DNA of 22,522 bases from NCBI GenBank assembly GCA_002436765.1, contig DJNI01000027.1, positions 30,543 to 53,064 on the forward strand, read 5' to 3'. This document shows positions 1-7,145 of this stretch, in pieces. The notes under the pieces were generated by a model, which worked only from the letters and a program-made list of their open reading frames with translations, searched no databases and had not been told where the DNA came from. How positions within the stretch are numbered: position 1 is the stretch's first letter; every line of letters starts with the position of its first letter. Source of the DNA: Clostridiales bacterium UBA6468 (GTDB taxonomy: Bacteria > Bacillota > Clostridia > Oscillospirales > Oscillospiraceae). The position numbers and the translations under genes are program-made.

Positions 1-65
1 AAAATCTCTCGCTGTCAGCTCTTGCCGGTTTATCCAGAGCTTCCCCGTGCGGCGCGGCGAAAGCA
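1..65. other. Left-edge sequence downstream of infB
   Basis: These bases lie after the infB stop on the minus strand. In related Firmicutes rbfA follows infB, but no start codon with a ribosome binding site is visible here. I also see no hairpin with a T-tract that would end the operon. The operon may therefore continue past the edge; this is inference. Confidence 0.4.
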
Positions 66-2441
66 TCAGCGTTTCACTTCCTGCATGACAAAGCACTCGA
101 AAATGTCGCCTTCCTTGATATCGTTGTACTTTACGATGCTTATGCCGCACTCGTAGCCGGCGGTGACTTCCTTGACCGCGTCCTTGAAGCGCTGCAAAGA
201 GCCGATCTCGCCCTCGTGGATGACGATGTTGTCCCGCAGAACGCGCACCTGGGAATCCCGGGTGACCTTGCCGTCCTTGACCATGCAGCCGGCGATGGTG
301 CCGATGGCGCTGACCTTGTAGGTCATGCGCACCTCCGCGTGGCCGATGACCACTTCCTCGAACTTGGGGGCAAGCATACCCTTCATGGCGGCCTCGATCT
401 CGTCGATGGCGTCGTAGATCACGCGGTAGAACCGCATATCCACATTGGCGCGGTGGGCGCTGGCTGCGGCGGCGGCGTCGGGACGGACGTTGAAGCCCAC
501 CACGATGGCGCCTGCGGTGGAGGCGAGCAGAATGTCGCTTTCGTTGATGGCGCCGACGCCCGCGTGGATGACCCGGACGCGGACTTCCTCGTTGGAGATC
601 TTCTCCAGAGAGGATTTCAGCGCTTCGGCGGAGCCCTGCACGTCGGCCTTGACGATCAGGGGCAGCTCCTTCATTTCGCCCTCCTGCATCTTGGCGAACA
701 GGTTGTCCAGGGTGACCTTCTGGTTCATCTTGGCCAGGGCGTCCTTCTGCGCCTGACGGCGCTGCTCCACCAGCTCACGGGCCATGCGCTCGTCGGTGAC
801 GGCGTTGAACTCGTCGCCCGGCGTGGGAACGTCGGCAAGGCCGGTGATCTCCACAGGCACGGAGGGACCGGCGGTCTTGACGGTGCGTCCCTTGTCGTTG
901 GTCATGACGCGGACACGGCCGACGGCGGTACCCGCGATGACGATGTCGCCCTGCTTCAATGTGCCGTTCTGCACCAGCAGCGTCGCCACGGGGCCGCGGG
1001 ACTTATCCAGCCGCGCCTCGATCACCACGCCCTTGGCGCGGCGGTTGGGATTGGCCTTCAGCTCCAGCACCTCGGCGGTGAGGATGACCATCTCCAGCAG
1101 ATTGTCCAGCCCCTGACCGGTCTTGGCGGAGATGGGGCAGATGACGGTCTCGCCGCCCCATTCCTCGGGGATCAGGTCGTACTTGGTCAGCTGCTCCTTG
1201 ATCTTGTCGGGGTTGGCGGTGGGCTTATCCATCTTGTTGATGGCGACGATAATGGGCACGTTCGCAGCCTTGGCGTGGTTGATGGACTCGATGGTCTGGG
1301 GCATGATGCCGTCGTCGGCGGCCACCACCAGAATGGCGATGTCGGTAGACTTGGCGCCCCGGGCGCGCATGGAGGTAAAGGCCGCATGGCCGGGGGTATC
1401 CAGGAAGGTGACCATATTCCCGTTCACATCCACGGTGTACGCGCCGATGTGCTGGGTGATGCCGCCGGCCTCTCCCGCGGTGACGGAGGTCTTGCGGATG
1501 GCGTCCAGCAGGGAGGTCTTGCCGTGGTCAACGTGACCCATGACCACCACGACGGGGGCGCGGGTCTCCAGCTCTTCGGCGGTGTCCACGTGGTCGTCGA
1601 TGATCTGCTCCTCGATGGTGACGGTGACTTCCTTCTCCACCTTGCAGCCCATCTCGGTGGCCACGAACTCGGCGGTGTCAAAATCGATGCTCTGGTTGAT
1701 GGCGGCCATGACGCCGTTCTTCATCAGGCACTTGATGACCTCTCCGGCGGTCTTCTTCATCCGGGAGGCCAGCTCGCCCACGGTGATCTCCTCGGGGATC
1801 TTCACCGTCAGAGGTGCCTTCCGGGCGACCTCCATTTGCAGGCGGCGCATTTTCTCCTGCTCCTCGTTCCGGGACTTGCTGCCCCGGAACTTACCATTTT
1901 GCTGCTTATTGCCCTGCTGACCCTTTTTACCGCCGATGCGCTGCTTGCCGCCCTGGTAATTCTGCACCTTCTCGGAGACCAGATTGTCCACGTCGGCAAA
2001 GCGTCCGGCGTTGACCTGCACGGCGGAGGTGTCCACCACCCGGCGCTCCCGCTTCCGCTCCGGCTCCTTGGGCTTGTCTGCCTTGGGCTGGGCATTTTGC
2101 TGGGCGGGCTGCTGGGGACGGTTCTGATTCTGGTTCTGGGGCTTTGCCTGCTGGGGCTTCGCCGCCTGCTGGGCTTCCTGCTTGGGCGCCTCGGCCTTGG
2201 GGGCTTCCGGCTTGGGCGGCTCTGCCTTGGGCGCGGGCTTCACGGCAAACACCTGCTCCAGGGACGCGATCTGGTGGGTCTGGGTCATGTAATCAAACAC
2301 CAGATTCAGCTCCTCGTCGGTGAGCACCTGGGTATTGGACTTGGGCTTCTGAAAATACTTGGAGATGATGTCCGCGATCACCTTCGGCGCAACGCCGAAA
2401 TCCGTCGCGACCTCCTTCAAACGATACTTCACTAAACTCAT
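66..2441 (-). CDS. infB: Translation initiation factor IF-2
   Basis: IF-2 is the GTPase that brings initiator fMet-tRNA to the 30S subunit and promotes joining of the 50S subunit. The 791-aa product starts MSLVKYRLKEVA, an IF2-N helical domain. It continues with a Pro/Gln/Ala/Lys-rich low-complexity linker (about residues 70-140) and a second IF2-N-like segment. The GTPase motifs follow: G1 GHVDHGKTS (302-310), then DTPGH, NKMD and SAK, and after them the C-terminal beta-barrel and tRNA-binding domains. I chose the ATG at 2441 because GGAGGT lies 12 nt upstream (2454-2459). An in-frame ATG at 2471 would place that Shine-Dalgarno inside the coding sequence and adds 10 residues unlike the family. 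It is the last visible gene of the rimP-nusA operon, 87 nt after ylxQ. Confidence 0.97.
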   Translation of the reverse strand: MSLVKYRLKEVATDFGVAPKVIADIISKYFQKPKSNTQVLTDEELNLVFDYMTQTHQIASLEQVFAVKPAPKAEPPKPEAPKAEAPKQEAQQAAKPQQAKPQNQNQNRPQQPAQQNAQPKADKPKEPERKRERRVVDTSAVQVNAGRFADVDNLVSEKVQNYQGGKQRIGGKKGQQGNKQQNGKFRGSKSRNEEQEKMRRLQMEVARKAPLTVKIPEEITVGELASRMKKTAGEVIKCLMKNGVMAAINQSIDFDTAEFVATEMGCKVEKEVTVTIEEQIIDDHVDTAEELETRAPVVVVMGHVDHGKTSLLDAIRKTSVTAGEAGGITQHIGAYTVDVNGNMVTFLDTPGHAAFTSMRARGAKSTDIAILVVAADDGIMPQTIESINHAKAANVPIIVAINKMDKPTANPDKIKEQLTKYDLIPEEWGGETVICPISAKTGQGLDNLLEMVILTAEVLELKANPNRRAKGVVIEARLDKSRGPVATLLVQNGTLKQGDIVIAGTAVGRVRVMTNDKGRTVKTAGPSVPVEITGLADVPTPGDEFNAVTDERMARELVEQRRQAQKDALAKMNQKVTLDNLFAKMQEGEMKELPLIVKADVQGSAEALKSSLEKISNEEVRVRVIHAGVGAINESDILLASTAGAIVVGFNVRPDAAAAASAHRANVDMRFYRVIYDAIDEIEAAMKGMLAPKFEEVVIGHAEVRMTYKVSAIGTIAGCMVKDGKVTRDSQVRVLRDNIVIHEGEIGSLQRFKDAVKEVTAGYECGISIVKYNDIKEGDIFECFVMQEVKR

Positions 2442-2528
2442 ACGATAAAACGCACCTCCAAAATATGACAAGCGGAAAGCAGAGGGGGATGTACTTTTTT
2501 GTTCTGCTTACTGCTTAAAACTACACTG

Positions 2529-2945
2529 CTACTTCTTTTTCCCTTTTCGCACATTCTTTATGTGGGCTTTTGCTTCGGCCTGATGCTTTTTGACCTTCTC
2601 GGCCTTGGCGGAAAGCACTTCCAGGGCTTCCCGGTTTTTCTCCGGTTCGCCCAGCGCCGTCAGCAGGGTCAGCGCCAGCCGGACGTCCGTCACGGCGGCA
2701 ATGGCAAGGCTGGTTCGGCCGATGGCGAAGCCCATTTCCTCCTTGGTGGCTTTCAGGCGGACGCACTGCTGGTCGGTTCCGGCGGCGAAGGACTTTGCCC
2801 GGCGCCAGGTATGGTCGGAGGCGTCGGCGGCGACCAGGATCAGGTACGCCTTTCCCGCCCGGGCAGCAGCGCCCACCGGCTCCTCGCCCAGCTCCGCCAT
2901 GCCGCCCTTGCGGGCTATGGACAGATATTGCAGCGCCTTATCCAT
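2529..2945 (-). CDS. ylxQ: L7Ae/L30e-family RNA-binding protein YlxQ
   Basis: This 138-aa protein has the L7Ae/L30e-type fold sequence expected between rnpM and infB in Firmicutes. Signs are a Gly-rich turn near the N-terminus, the AYLILVAADAS strand, and a CVRLKATKEEMGFAIGR-like segment. Family members bind kink-turn or other structured RNA; the exact role of YlxQ is not settled. Its start overlaps the rnpM stop by 8 nt, which suggests translational coupling, and it has its own AAGGAG about 7 nt upstream of the ATG. The last 40 or so residues are a Lys/Ala/Glu-rich, probably helical tail ending in KGKKK, longer than in typical members of about 100 aa. Confidence 0.88.
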   Translation of the reverse strand: MDKALQYLSIARKGGMAELGEEPVGAAARAGKAYLILVAADASDHTWRRAKSFAAGTDQQCVRLKATKEEMGFAIGRTSLAIAAVTDVRLALTLLTALGEPEKNREALEVLSAKAEKVKKHQAEAKAHIKNVRKGKKK

Positions 2946-3201
2946 TCTCCATCTCCTTTTCCAGCCGCCGGTAGACCTCCTCCGGGATGGTCACCTCCAG
3001 GCTGCGATCCAGGGCTTTGGAGCGGATGGCCTTTTTCAGGCACTCGGGGTTGGGGCAGATGTATGCGCCCCGGCCGTTTTTCTTGCCGCCGAAGTCCAGG
3101 CTGACCTCGCCCTCGGGGCTGCGGACGACCCGGATCAGCTCCCGCTTGGCCTTCCGTTCCCGGCAGCCCATACACTGCCGCTGGGGAATTTTCTTCTGCA
3201 T
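2938..3201 (-). CDS. rnpM: RNase P modulator RnpM (YlxR)
   Basis: This 87-aa protein belongs to the YlxR family (DUF448), recently described in Bacillus subtilis as a protein that binds RNase P RNA and modulates its activity. It shows the family's N-terminal RxCMGCRE motif (C10, C13) and the signature GRGAYIC (43-49). C54 is in PNPECLKK. AGGAGG at 3209-3214 sits 7 nt before the ATG. It lies 31 nt after nusA and overlaps ylxQ, in the canonical operon order. C10, C13, C49 and C54 could form a zinc site; that is inference. The assignment rests on motif and position and is strong. Confidence 0.92.
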   Translation of the reverse strand: MQKKIPQRQCMGCRERKAKRELIRVVRSPEGEVSLDFGGKKNGRGAYICPNPECLKKAIRSKALDRSLEVTIPEEVYRRLEKEMENG

Positions 3202-3232
3202 CGAACCGCCTCCTTATCGCCGGAATGTGGGT

Positions 3233-4360
3233 TTATTCCGCTTCCTCGGCGGGCTTGGCCTGGGAGGCGGGCTTGATGTCGATCTTGTAGCCGGTCAGAC
3301 GGGCGGCCAGGCGGGCGTTCTGCCCCTCCTTGCCGATGGCCAGGGACAGCTGGTCGTCGGGGACGATCACCCGGCAGGCCTTCTGGCCGGGAATCAGGCT
3401 GACGTCAATGACGTCAGCAGGGCTGAGGGCAGCCCGGACATACTGGCAAGGGTCTTCGCTCCACACCACGATGTCGATCTTCTCGCCCCCCAGCTCCTTC
3501 ACGACCGCACCCACACGTCCGCCGTGGGGGCCGACGCAGGCGCCCACGGGGTCGATGCCCTCCATGGCGGCGCGAACCGCCATCTTGGAGCGGGAACCGG
3601 CTTCCCGGGCGATGTTGCGGATCTCCACCTGACCGTCGGCGATCTCCGGGGTCTCCAGCTCGAACAGGCGGCGCACCAGATTGGGATGGGTGCGGGAGAC
3701 GTGGATCAGCGGGCCGCGGCCCATTTTGTTAACCTCCAGCACGTACACCCGGAGTATATCGCCCTCGTGGTGGGTTTCGCCGGGAATCTGCTCGCCGGCC
3801 TGAAGCACGGCGTCGGAGGTGTCGCTGCCCTGGCCGATGCGCAGGAAGATGTCCCCGGTGGTGGGGTCGATGCGCAGCACGGTGCCGGTCATCAGCTCCT
3901 GCGCCTTGTTGGAATAGCTTTCGTAGGCCACGCCCCGCTCGGCTTCCCGGATGCCCTGGATGACCACCTGCTTGGCGGTCTGGGCGGCGATGCGGCCGAA
4001 TTTCTGGATGTCCACGGGGATGTTCACCGGGTCGCCCACCTGAACGTCGGGGTTATAGTTCCGGGCGGCGTCGATGGGGATTTCCAGCGCGGTATCCTCC
4101 ACTTCCTCCACGGCGGTCTTGACGATGTGCATGGAAAGCCCCTTCTCGCTCAGGTCTACCACCACGTTGTCCGCCGGGACGTCCCGGCGATCCTCCCGGT
4201 CTTTGCGGTAGGCGTTGGTCAGCGCCTGCTTCAGACGCTCCACCATATAGTCCACAGGGATGCCCTTGAGCTTTTCCAGCTCCCGCAATGACGCGAAAAT
4301 TTCCGCGCCGATGTCCACCTTGGGGGCTTCTGCCTGCTTTTTGGCTGTCTTTCTTGCCAT
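3233..4360 (-). CDS. nusA: Transcription termination/antitermination factor NusA
   Basis: NusA binds RNA polymerase near the RNA exit channel and modulates pausing, intrinsic termination and antitermination. The 375-aa protein has an N-terminal RNAP-binding domain (about 17-135), an S1 domain (about 154-223, with GTVLRIDPTTGDIFLRIG) and two KH domains. The KH loops are GPHGGRVG (from 277) and AIGKEGQNARLA (from 341). It ends in a short Ala/Glu/Pro tail, without the acidic repeats of Proteobacteria, as usual in Firmicutes. A Lys/Ala-rich stretch of about 16 residues precedes the first helix. AGGAGG (4371-4376) lies 10 nt upstream of the ATG and abuts the rimP stop, so the two genes are probably coupled. 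Confidence 0.97.
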   Translation of the reverse strand: MARKTAKKQAEAPKVDIGAEIFASLRELEKLKGIPVDYMVERLKQALTNAYRKDREDRRDVPADNVVVDLSEKGLSMHIVKTAVEEVEDTALEIPIDAARNYNPDVQVGDPVNIPVDIQKFGRIAAQTAKQVVIQGIREAERGVAYESYSNKAQELMTGTVLRIDPTTGDIFLRIGQGSDTSDAVLQAGEQIPGETHHEGDILRVYVLEVNKMGRGPLIHVSRTHPNLVRRLFELETPEIADGQVEIRNIAREAGSRSKMAVRAAMEGIDPVGACVGPHGGRVGAVVKELGGEKIDIVVWSEDPCQYVRAALSPADVIDVSLIPGQKACRVIVPDDQLSLAIGKEGQNARLAARLTGYKIDIKPASQAKPAEEAE

Positions 4361-4377
4361 TTTATTCTGTCCTCCTA

Positions 4378-4830
4378 TCAGAATTCCACACGAAGCCGCA
4401 CCAGCGCGACCTCGGATTTTTCAAATGTTACGGTTTCCTTCCCCGCTTCCACGGTCAGCCTGCCGTCCTCGTAAGAGCGCAGGACGCAGGGGATCTCCTT
4501 CCTGCCGTTTCTGGGACGGTAGAGCTTGACGGTGATGGGGCTGCCCAGATATTTCTGAAAATCGGACGGCCGTTTCAGCACCCGTTCCAGTCCGGCGGAG
4601 CAGACCTCAAAATGGTAGGAGCCGGGGATCGGGTCCTTTTCGTCCAGAATGGGGTCAACTGCCCGGGAGATGGCCTCGCAGTCGTTGATGTCCACGCCGC
4701 CGTCCTTGTCAATATACAGCCGCAGGAAATATTCGCTGCCCTCCCGGACGTATTCCACGTCCCAAAGCGCGCAGCCGTGTTCTTTTACAATCGGTTCGGC
4801 GAAGGCCGCCACCTGTTCGGTAACTTTCAT
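4378..4830 (-). CDS. rimP: Ribosome maturation factor RimP
   Basis: RimP acts in 30S subunit maturation. The 150-aa product has the family pattern: MKVTEQVAAFAEPIVKEHG, then LWDVEYVREG, then LRLYIDKDGGVDINDCEAIS, and further on YHFEVCSAGLERVLKRP. I chose the ATG at 4830, preceded by AAGGGTG at close spacing. An in-frame TTG at 4848 would add six residues and has no clear Shine-Dalgarno. It is the first gene of the nusA operon, with a promoter about 80 nt upstream and a stable leader hairpin between promoter and start. Confidence 0.95.
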   Translation of the reverse strand: MKVTEQVAAFAEPIVKEHGCALWDVEYVREGSEYFLRLYIDKDGGVDINDCEAISRAVDPILDEKDPIPGSYHFEVCSAGLERVLKRPSDFQKYLGSPITVKLYRPRNGRKEIPCVLRSYEDGRLTVEAGKETVTFEKSEVALVRLRVEF

Positions 4831-4854
4831 GGATACACCCTTTCCCAATCAGCA

Positions 4855-4884
4855 AGAAAGAGAGGCGCTCGCGCCTCTCTTTCC
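4855..4884 (-). promoter_or_regulatory. Leader hairpin of the rimP-nusA operon, possible attenuator
   Basis: A 12-bp perfect stem (arms 4856-4867 and 4872-4883, extendable by one A-T pair) closes a 4-nt loop. It lies in the untranslated leader between the rimP promoter and the rimP Shine-Dalgarno. On the minus strand the hairpin is followed by TTCTTGCTG, a poor and interrupted U-tract. That shape fits a weak, factor-assisted intrinsic terminator. In B. subtilis the nusA operon is reported to be autoregulated by NusA-dependent attenuation in its leader; equivalence here is inference. It could also act on read-through from the upstream DUF89 operon. Confidence 0.6.
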
Positions 4885-4908
4885 TACCTTCTACCTGTTT
4901 ACACTGGG

Positions 4909-4937
4909 ATTATATCACTGTTTTTCCTGTTTGGCAA
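4909..4937 (-). promoter_or_regulatory. SigA-type promoter for rimP-nusA-rnpM-ylxQ-infB
   Basis: On the minus strand, -35 TTGCCA (4932-4937) and -10 TATAAT (4909-4914) are separated by exactly 17 bp. The -35 box lies inside the last codons of the DUF89 gene and the -10 lies just past its stop. The predicted start near 4902 gives a leader of about 70 nt. Confidence 0.8.
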
Positions 4938-5865
4938 GAGGGTTTTCACAAATTCCGGGACTTTTTTTCAACATTTTGCCCAATCGGCTCCTGTTTTCCC
5001 GTTCCTTCACCAGCATGGGGGTGAACATGGGCTTGCCGAAGCGGGTGACGAACCGCTGGCATTTTACCAGAAACGCGTAGTACACGTTGTACCCGCAGCC
5101 CAGCATGGTTTCCGCGTTGGCCATGCCCTTGGCGAGGATCACGTCCGCGCCTGACAGCGCCGCGGCGGCCTCCTCGCTCAGCATATCCAGCTGGGTGCCC
5201 GCCACCCGGTTGCCGTTGTCGATCACCGGGAAGGGGATGCCCACGGCGGCGGCGTCCTCCCGGGTCGCGTCGTTCTGAGCAATCGCCCCCCGGACGCAGA
5301 AGGTAATGTCAATATCCGGATATGCCGCCGCGATGGCCTCGGCCAGTACCCGGTCAAAACCGATCTCTCCGGCGTTGTCCGTCAGATATACCAGCTTCCC
5401 GCCCCGGCGCAAATCCCGGCAAAAGTCGGCGTACACCTGCCCGTCCAGCTCCATTTCCAGCGCCTTGTCCAGCATTTCCTCCAGCTTTTCAAAGCTGACC
5501 TGCCCCTGCAGGGCGGAAAAATCCAGGTAATTGCCCAGAATAGCGAATTGCAGCCCCGCGAAAACCGGGTCTTTCGCGCCGGTGACTTTCTCCCGGATCG
5601 CGGGAAGCCGCTCCAGCACGAAGCGGTTGGAATCCAGCTTTTCCTGACGGAAACGGTCGTAGTCAAGGCCGTACATGTCGTGCAGCAGGTCGGCGATCTG
5701 GGGGCCGAACCAGGGGGAGGATACCCCCTCCGGCGCGTCGATGCACAGCTTCATGATCTCTTTGGCAAAGGCCATTGCCTGCTCCTCCGTCCCCAGGGTC
5801 TGGGCAAGGGCGATGTTCCGCCGCAGAAGGCATTGCAGGCAGTAAGTGTCGATTGGGATACTCAT
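4915..5865 (-). CDS. DUF89 (ARMT1-like) family metal-dependent phosphatase
   Basis: The 316-aa protein matches the DUF89 family of damage-control phosphatases, which hydrolyse harmful or surplus phosphometabolites with a divalent metal. Seen motifs are the N-terminal CxxC of the bacterial/archaeal subgroup (C9, C12), TDNAGEIGFDR (162-172, including the metal-binding D163 and N164), RGAIAQNDAT (192-201) and KGMANAETM (246-254). It starts 16 nt after the HAD gene with GGAGG close to the ATG, so it is the last gene of the murI operon. The rimP promoter overlaps its 3' end. The natural substrate cannot be read from sequence; sugar phosphates and phosphopantetheine-type compounds are known for relatives. 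Confidence 0.87.
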   Translation of the reverse strand: MSIPIDTYCLQCLLRRNIALAQTLGTEEQAMAFAKEIMKLCIDAPEGVSSPWFGPQIADLLHDMYGLDYDRFRQEKLDSNRFVLERLPAIREKVTGAKDPVFAGLQFAILGNYLDFSALQGQVSFEKLEEMLDKALEMELDGQVYADFCRDLRRGGKLVYLTDNAGEIGFDRVLAEAIAAAYPDIDITFCVRGAIAQNDATREDAAAVGIPFPVIDNGNRVAGTQLDMLSEEAAAALSGADVILAKGMANAETMLGCGYNVYYAFLVKCQRFVTRFGKPMFTPMLVKERENRSRLGKMLKKSPGICENPLAKQEKQ

Positions 5866-5881
5866 GGAACCTCCGTACCGT

Positions 5882-6505
5882 TTACAGCTTTAGCAAATCC
5901 GTAAAGCTGTCGATTTTTTCGGCGTACCCCGCCGGGGTGCCGAAGCCGTAGCTCGCCCAGATGAAGGGGATGCCCGCCTCCAGCGTGGCCTCGTAATCCG
6001 TCTGGGTGTCACCGATGTAGGCGCAGGAGGTGATATGGTACCTGTCCATCAGGGCGCGGATGGTCTTTCCCTTGCTGGTGCCGGTGTCGCCGAAGCACAG
6101 ATGGCCGGTGATGCAGCCGGTCAGCCCCAGCTTGGAAATGCACAGCTCCGGATAGCCCTGCTGGCTGTTGCTGACGATGAACAGGCGGTGGGTTTTCGCT
6201 AAGCTTTCCATCGTCTCCCGGACGCCGGGGTAGCCGATGTGGCAGGGGTTTTCCCGAAGATGGCGGTTCTCCGTCTCCATGCACCGCGCCATCAGGGCGT
6301 AGCGCTCCTTTTCCGGAAAGTCGGCAAAGATAACGTCGGCAATTTCCGTCATCACCCGGCCGAACAGGGGCTTCAGGGTCTCCGCCGTGATGCAGTACCG
6401 GGAAAGCCCTTCCTTTTTCAGCTGGATGTTGTAGCCCTCCGCCACCAGGGCGCGGGAATCCCAGAGGGTTCCGTCAATGTCAAATATCAGGCTCTCGTAA
6501 TTCAT
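5882..6505 (-). CDS. HAD-superfamily hydrolase, phosphoglycolate phosphatase-like
   Basis: This 207-aa protein is a subfamily IA HAD phosphatase. The nucleophile motif FDIDGT has D9 and D11, motif II is IVSNS (S112), the motif III lysine is K145 in TSKGKT, and motif IV is IGDTQTD (D166, D170). An alpha-helical cap lies between motif I and motif II. The start at 6505 is set by GGAGG and by a 4-nt ATGA overlap with the udk stop, so translation is coupled. A longer reading frame upstream runs inside udk and is not real. The substrate is unknown; the neighbours suggest a small phosphorylated metabolite or nucleotide. Confidence 0.9.
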   Translation of the reverse strand: MNYESLIFDIDGTLWDSRALVAEGYNIQLKKEGLSRYCITAETLKPLFGRVMTEIADVIFADFPEKERYALMARCMETENRHLRENPCHIGYPGVRETMESLAKTHRLFIVSNSQQGYPELCISKLGLTGCITGHLCFGDTGTSKGKTIRALMDRYHITSCAYIGDTQTDYEATLEAGIPFIWASYGFGTPAGYAEKIDSFTDLLKL

Positions 6506-7140
6506 GTTTCCTCCAGATGCCGCTGAATGCGGCCGATGATCATGTCCAGCGCCACCAGGTTTTTCCCGCCCTCGGGGACGACGATGTTGGCGTACTTCTT
6601 GCTCGGCTCCACGTACCGCTCGTGCATGGGCTTGACCGTTTCCTGATACTGCTTCAGCACGCTTTCCAGGGTTCTTCCCCGCTTGTTCACGTCCCGCTTG
6701 ATCCGGCGGCACAGGCGAATGTCCGCATCGGTGTCCACGAAAATGCGGATGTCCATGAGGTTTCGCAGCTCCTCGTTCTCGAAGATCAGAATGCCCTCCA
6801 CGATGATGACCTTTTTCGGCACCAGATGGATGGTCTGCTCCGACCGGTTATGGATGGTGAAGTCGTACACCGGGCATTCGATGGCGTGCCCCCGGCGCAG
6901 CTCCTCCAGGTGGTAGACCATCAGGCTGGTGTCGAAGGCGGCAGGCTCGTCGTAATTGAGCTGGCTGCGCTCCTCGTAGGTCATGTCGTCGTGGCGCTTA
7001 TAGTAGTTGTCATGGCTGATGACCGTGACCATGCCCTCAAAGCGGGAGATCAGATTGTTCATCAGAGTGGTTTTGCCGCTGCCCGTGCCCCCGGCAATGC
7101 CGATGACCAGAATACCGTCGTCCATGATTTTTTCCTCCAT
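6502..7140 (-). CDS. udk: Uridine kinase
   Basis: Uridine/cytidine kinase phosphorylates uridine and cytidine in pyrimidine salvage. The 212-aa product has the Walker A loop GGTGSGKTT (17-25), the SHDNYYK segment, NYDEPAAFD, PVYDFTIHNR and VIIVEGILIF. It then has IRLCRRIKRDVNKRGR and the C-terminal MHERYVEPSKKYANIVVPEGG, all typical of Udk. The ATG at 7140 is preceded by GGAGGAG inside the murI stop region. The ATG at 7125 is preceded by GGAGG at 8 nt spacing and gives a start closer to many homologues, so the exact start is ambiguous by five residues. It overlaps the HAD gene by ATGA. Confidence 0.94.
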   Translation of the reverse strand: MEEKIMDDGILVIGIAGGTGSGKTTLMNNLISRFEGMVTVISHDNYYKRHDDMTYEERSQLNYDEPAAFDTSLMVYHLEELRRGHAIECPVYDFTIHNRSEQTIHLVPKKVIIVEGILIFENEELRNLMDIRIFVDTDADIRLCRRIKRDVNKRGRTLESVLKQYQETVKPMHERYVEPSKKYANIVVPEGGKNLVALDMIIGRIQRHLEET

Positions 7141-7145
7141 ATCGT

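Noticed and set aside
216..2435. 739-codon plus-strand open frame opposite infB
   Set aside because: It is antisense to a fully conserved infB, is rich in His/Gly/Leu/Asp as expected from the reverse complement of GC-rich codons, and shows no recognisable domain.
2442..2471. Upstream ATG that would lengthen IF-2 by 10 residues
   Set aside because: The strong GGAGGT would fall inside the extension, and the conserved protein begins at MSLVKYRLKEVA.
6506..6712. Extended N-terminus of the HAD protein
   Set aside because: It lies wholly inside udk in another frame; the ATGA overlap and GGAGG mark the true start at 6505.
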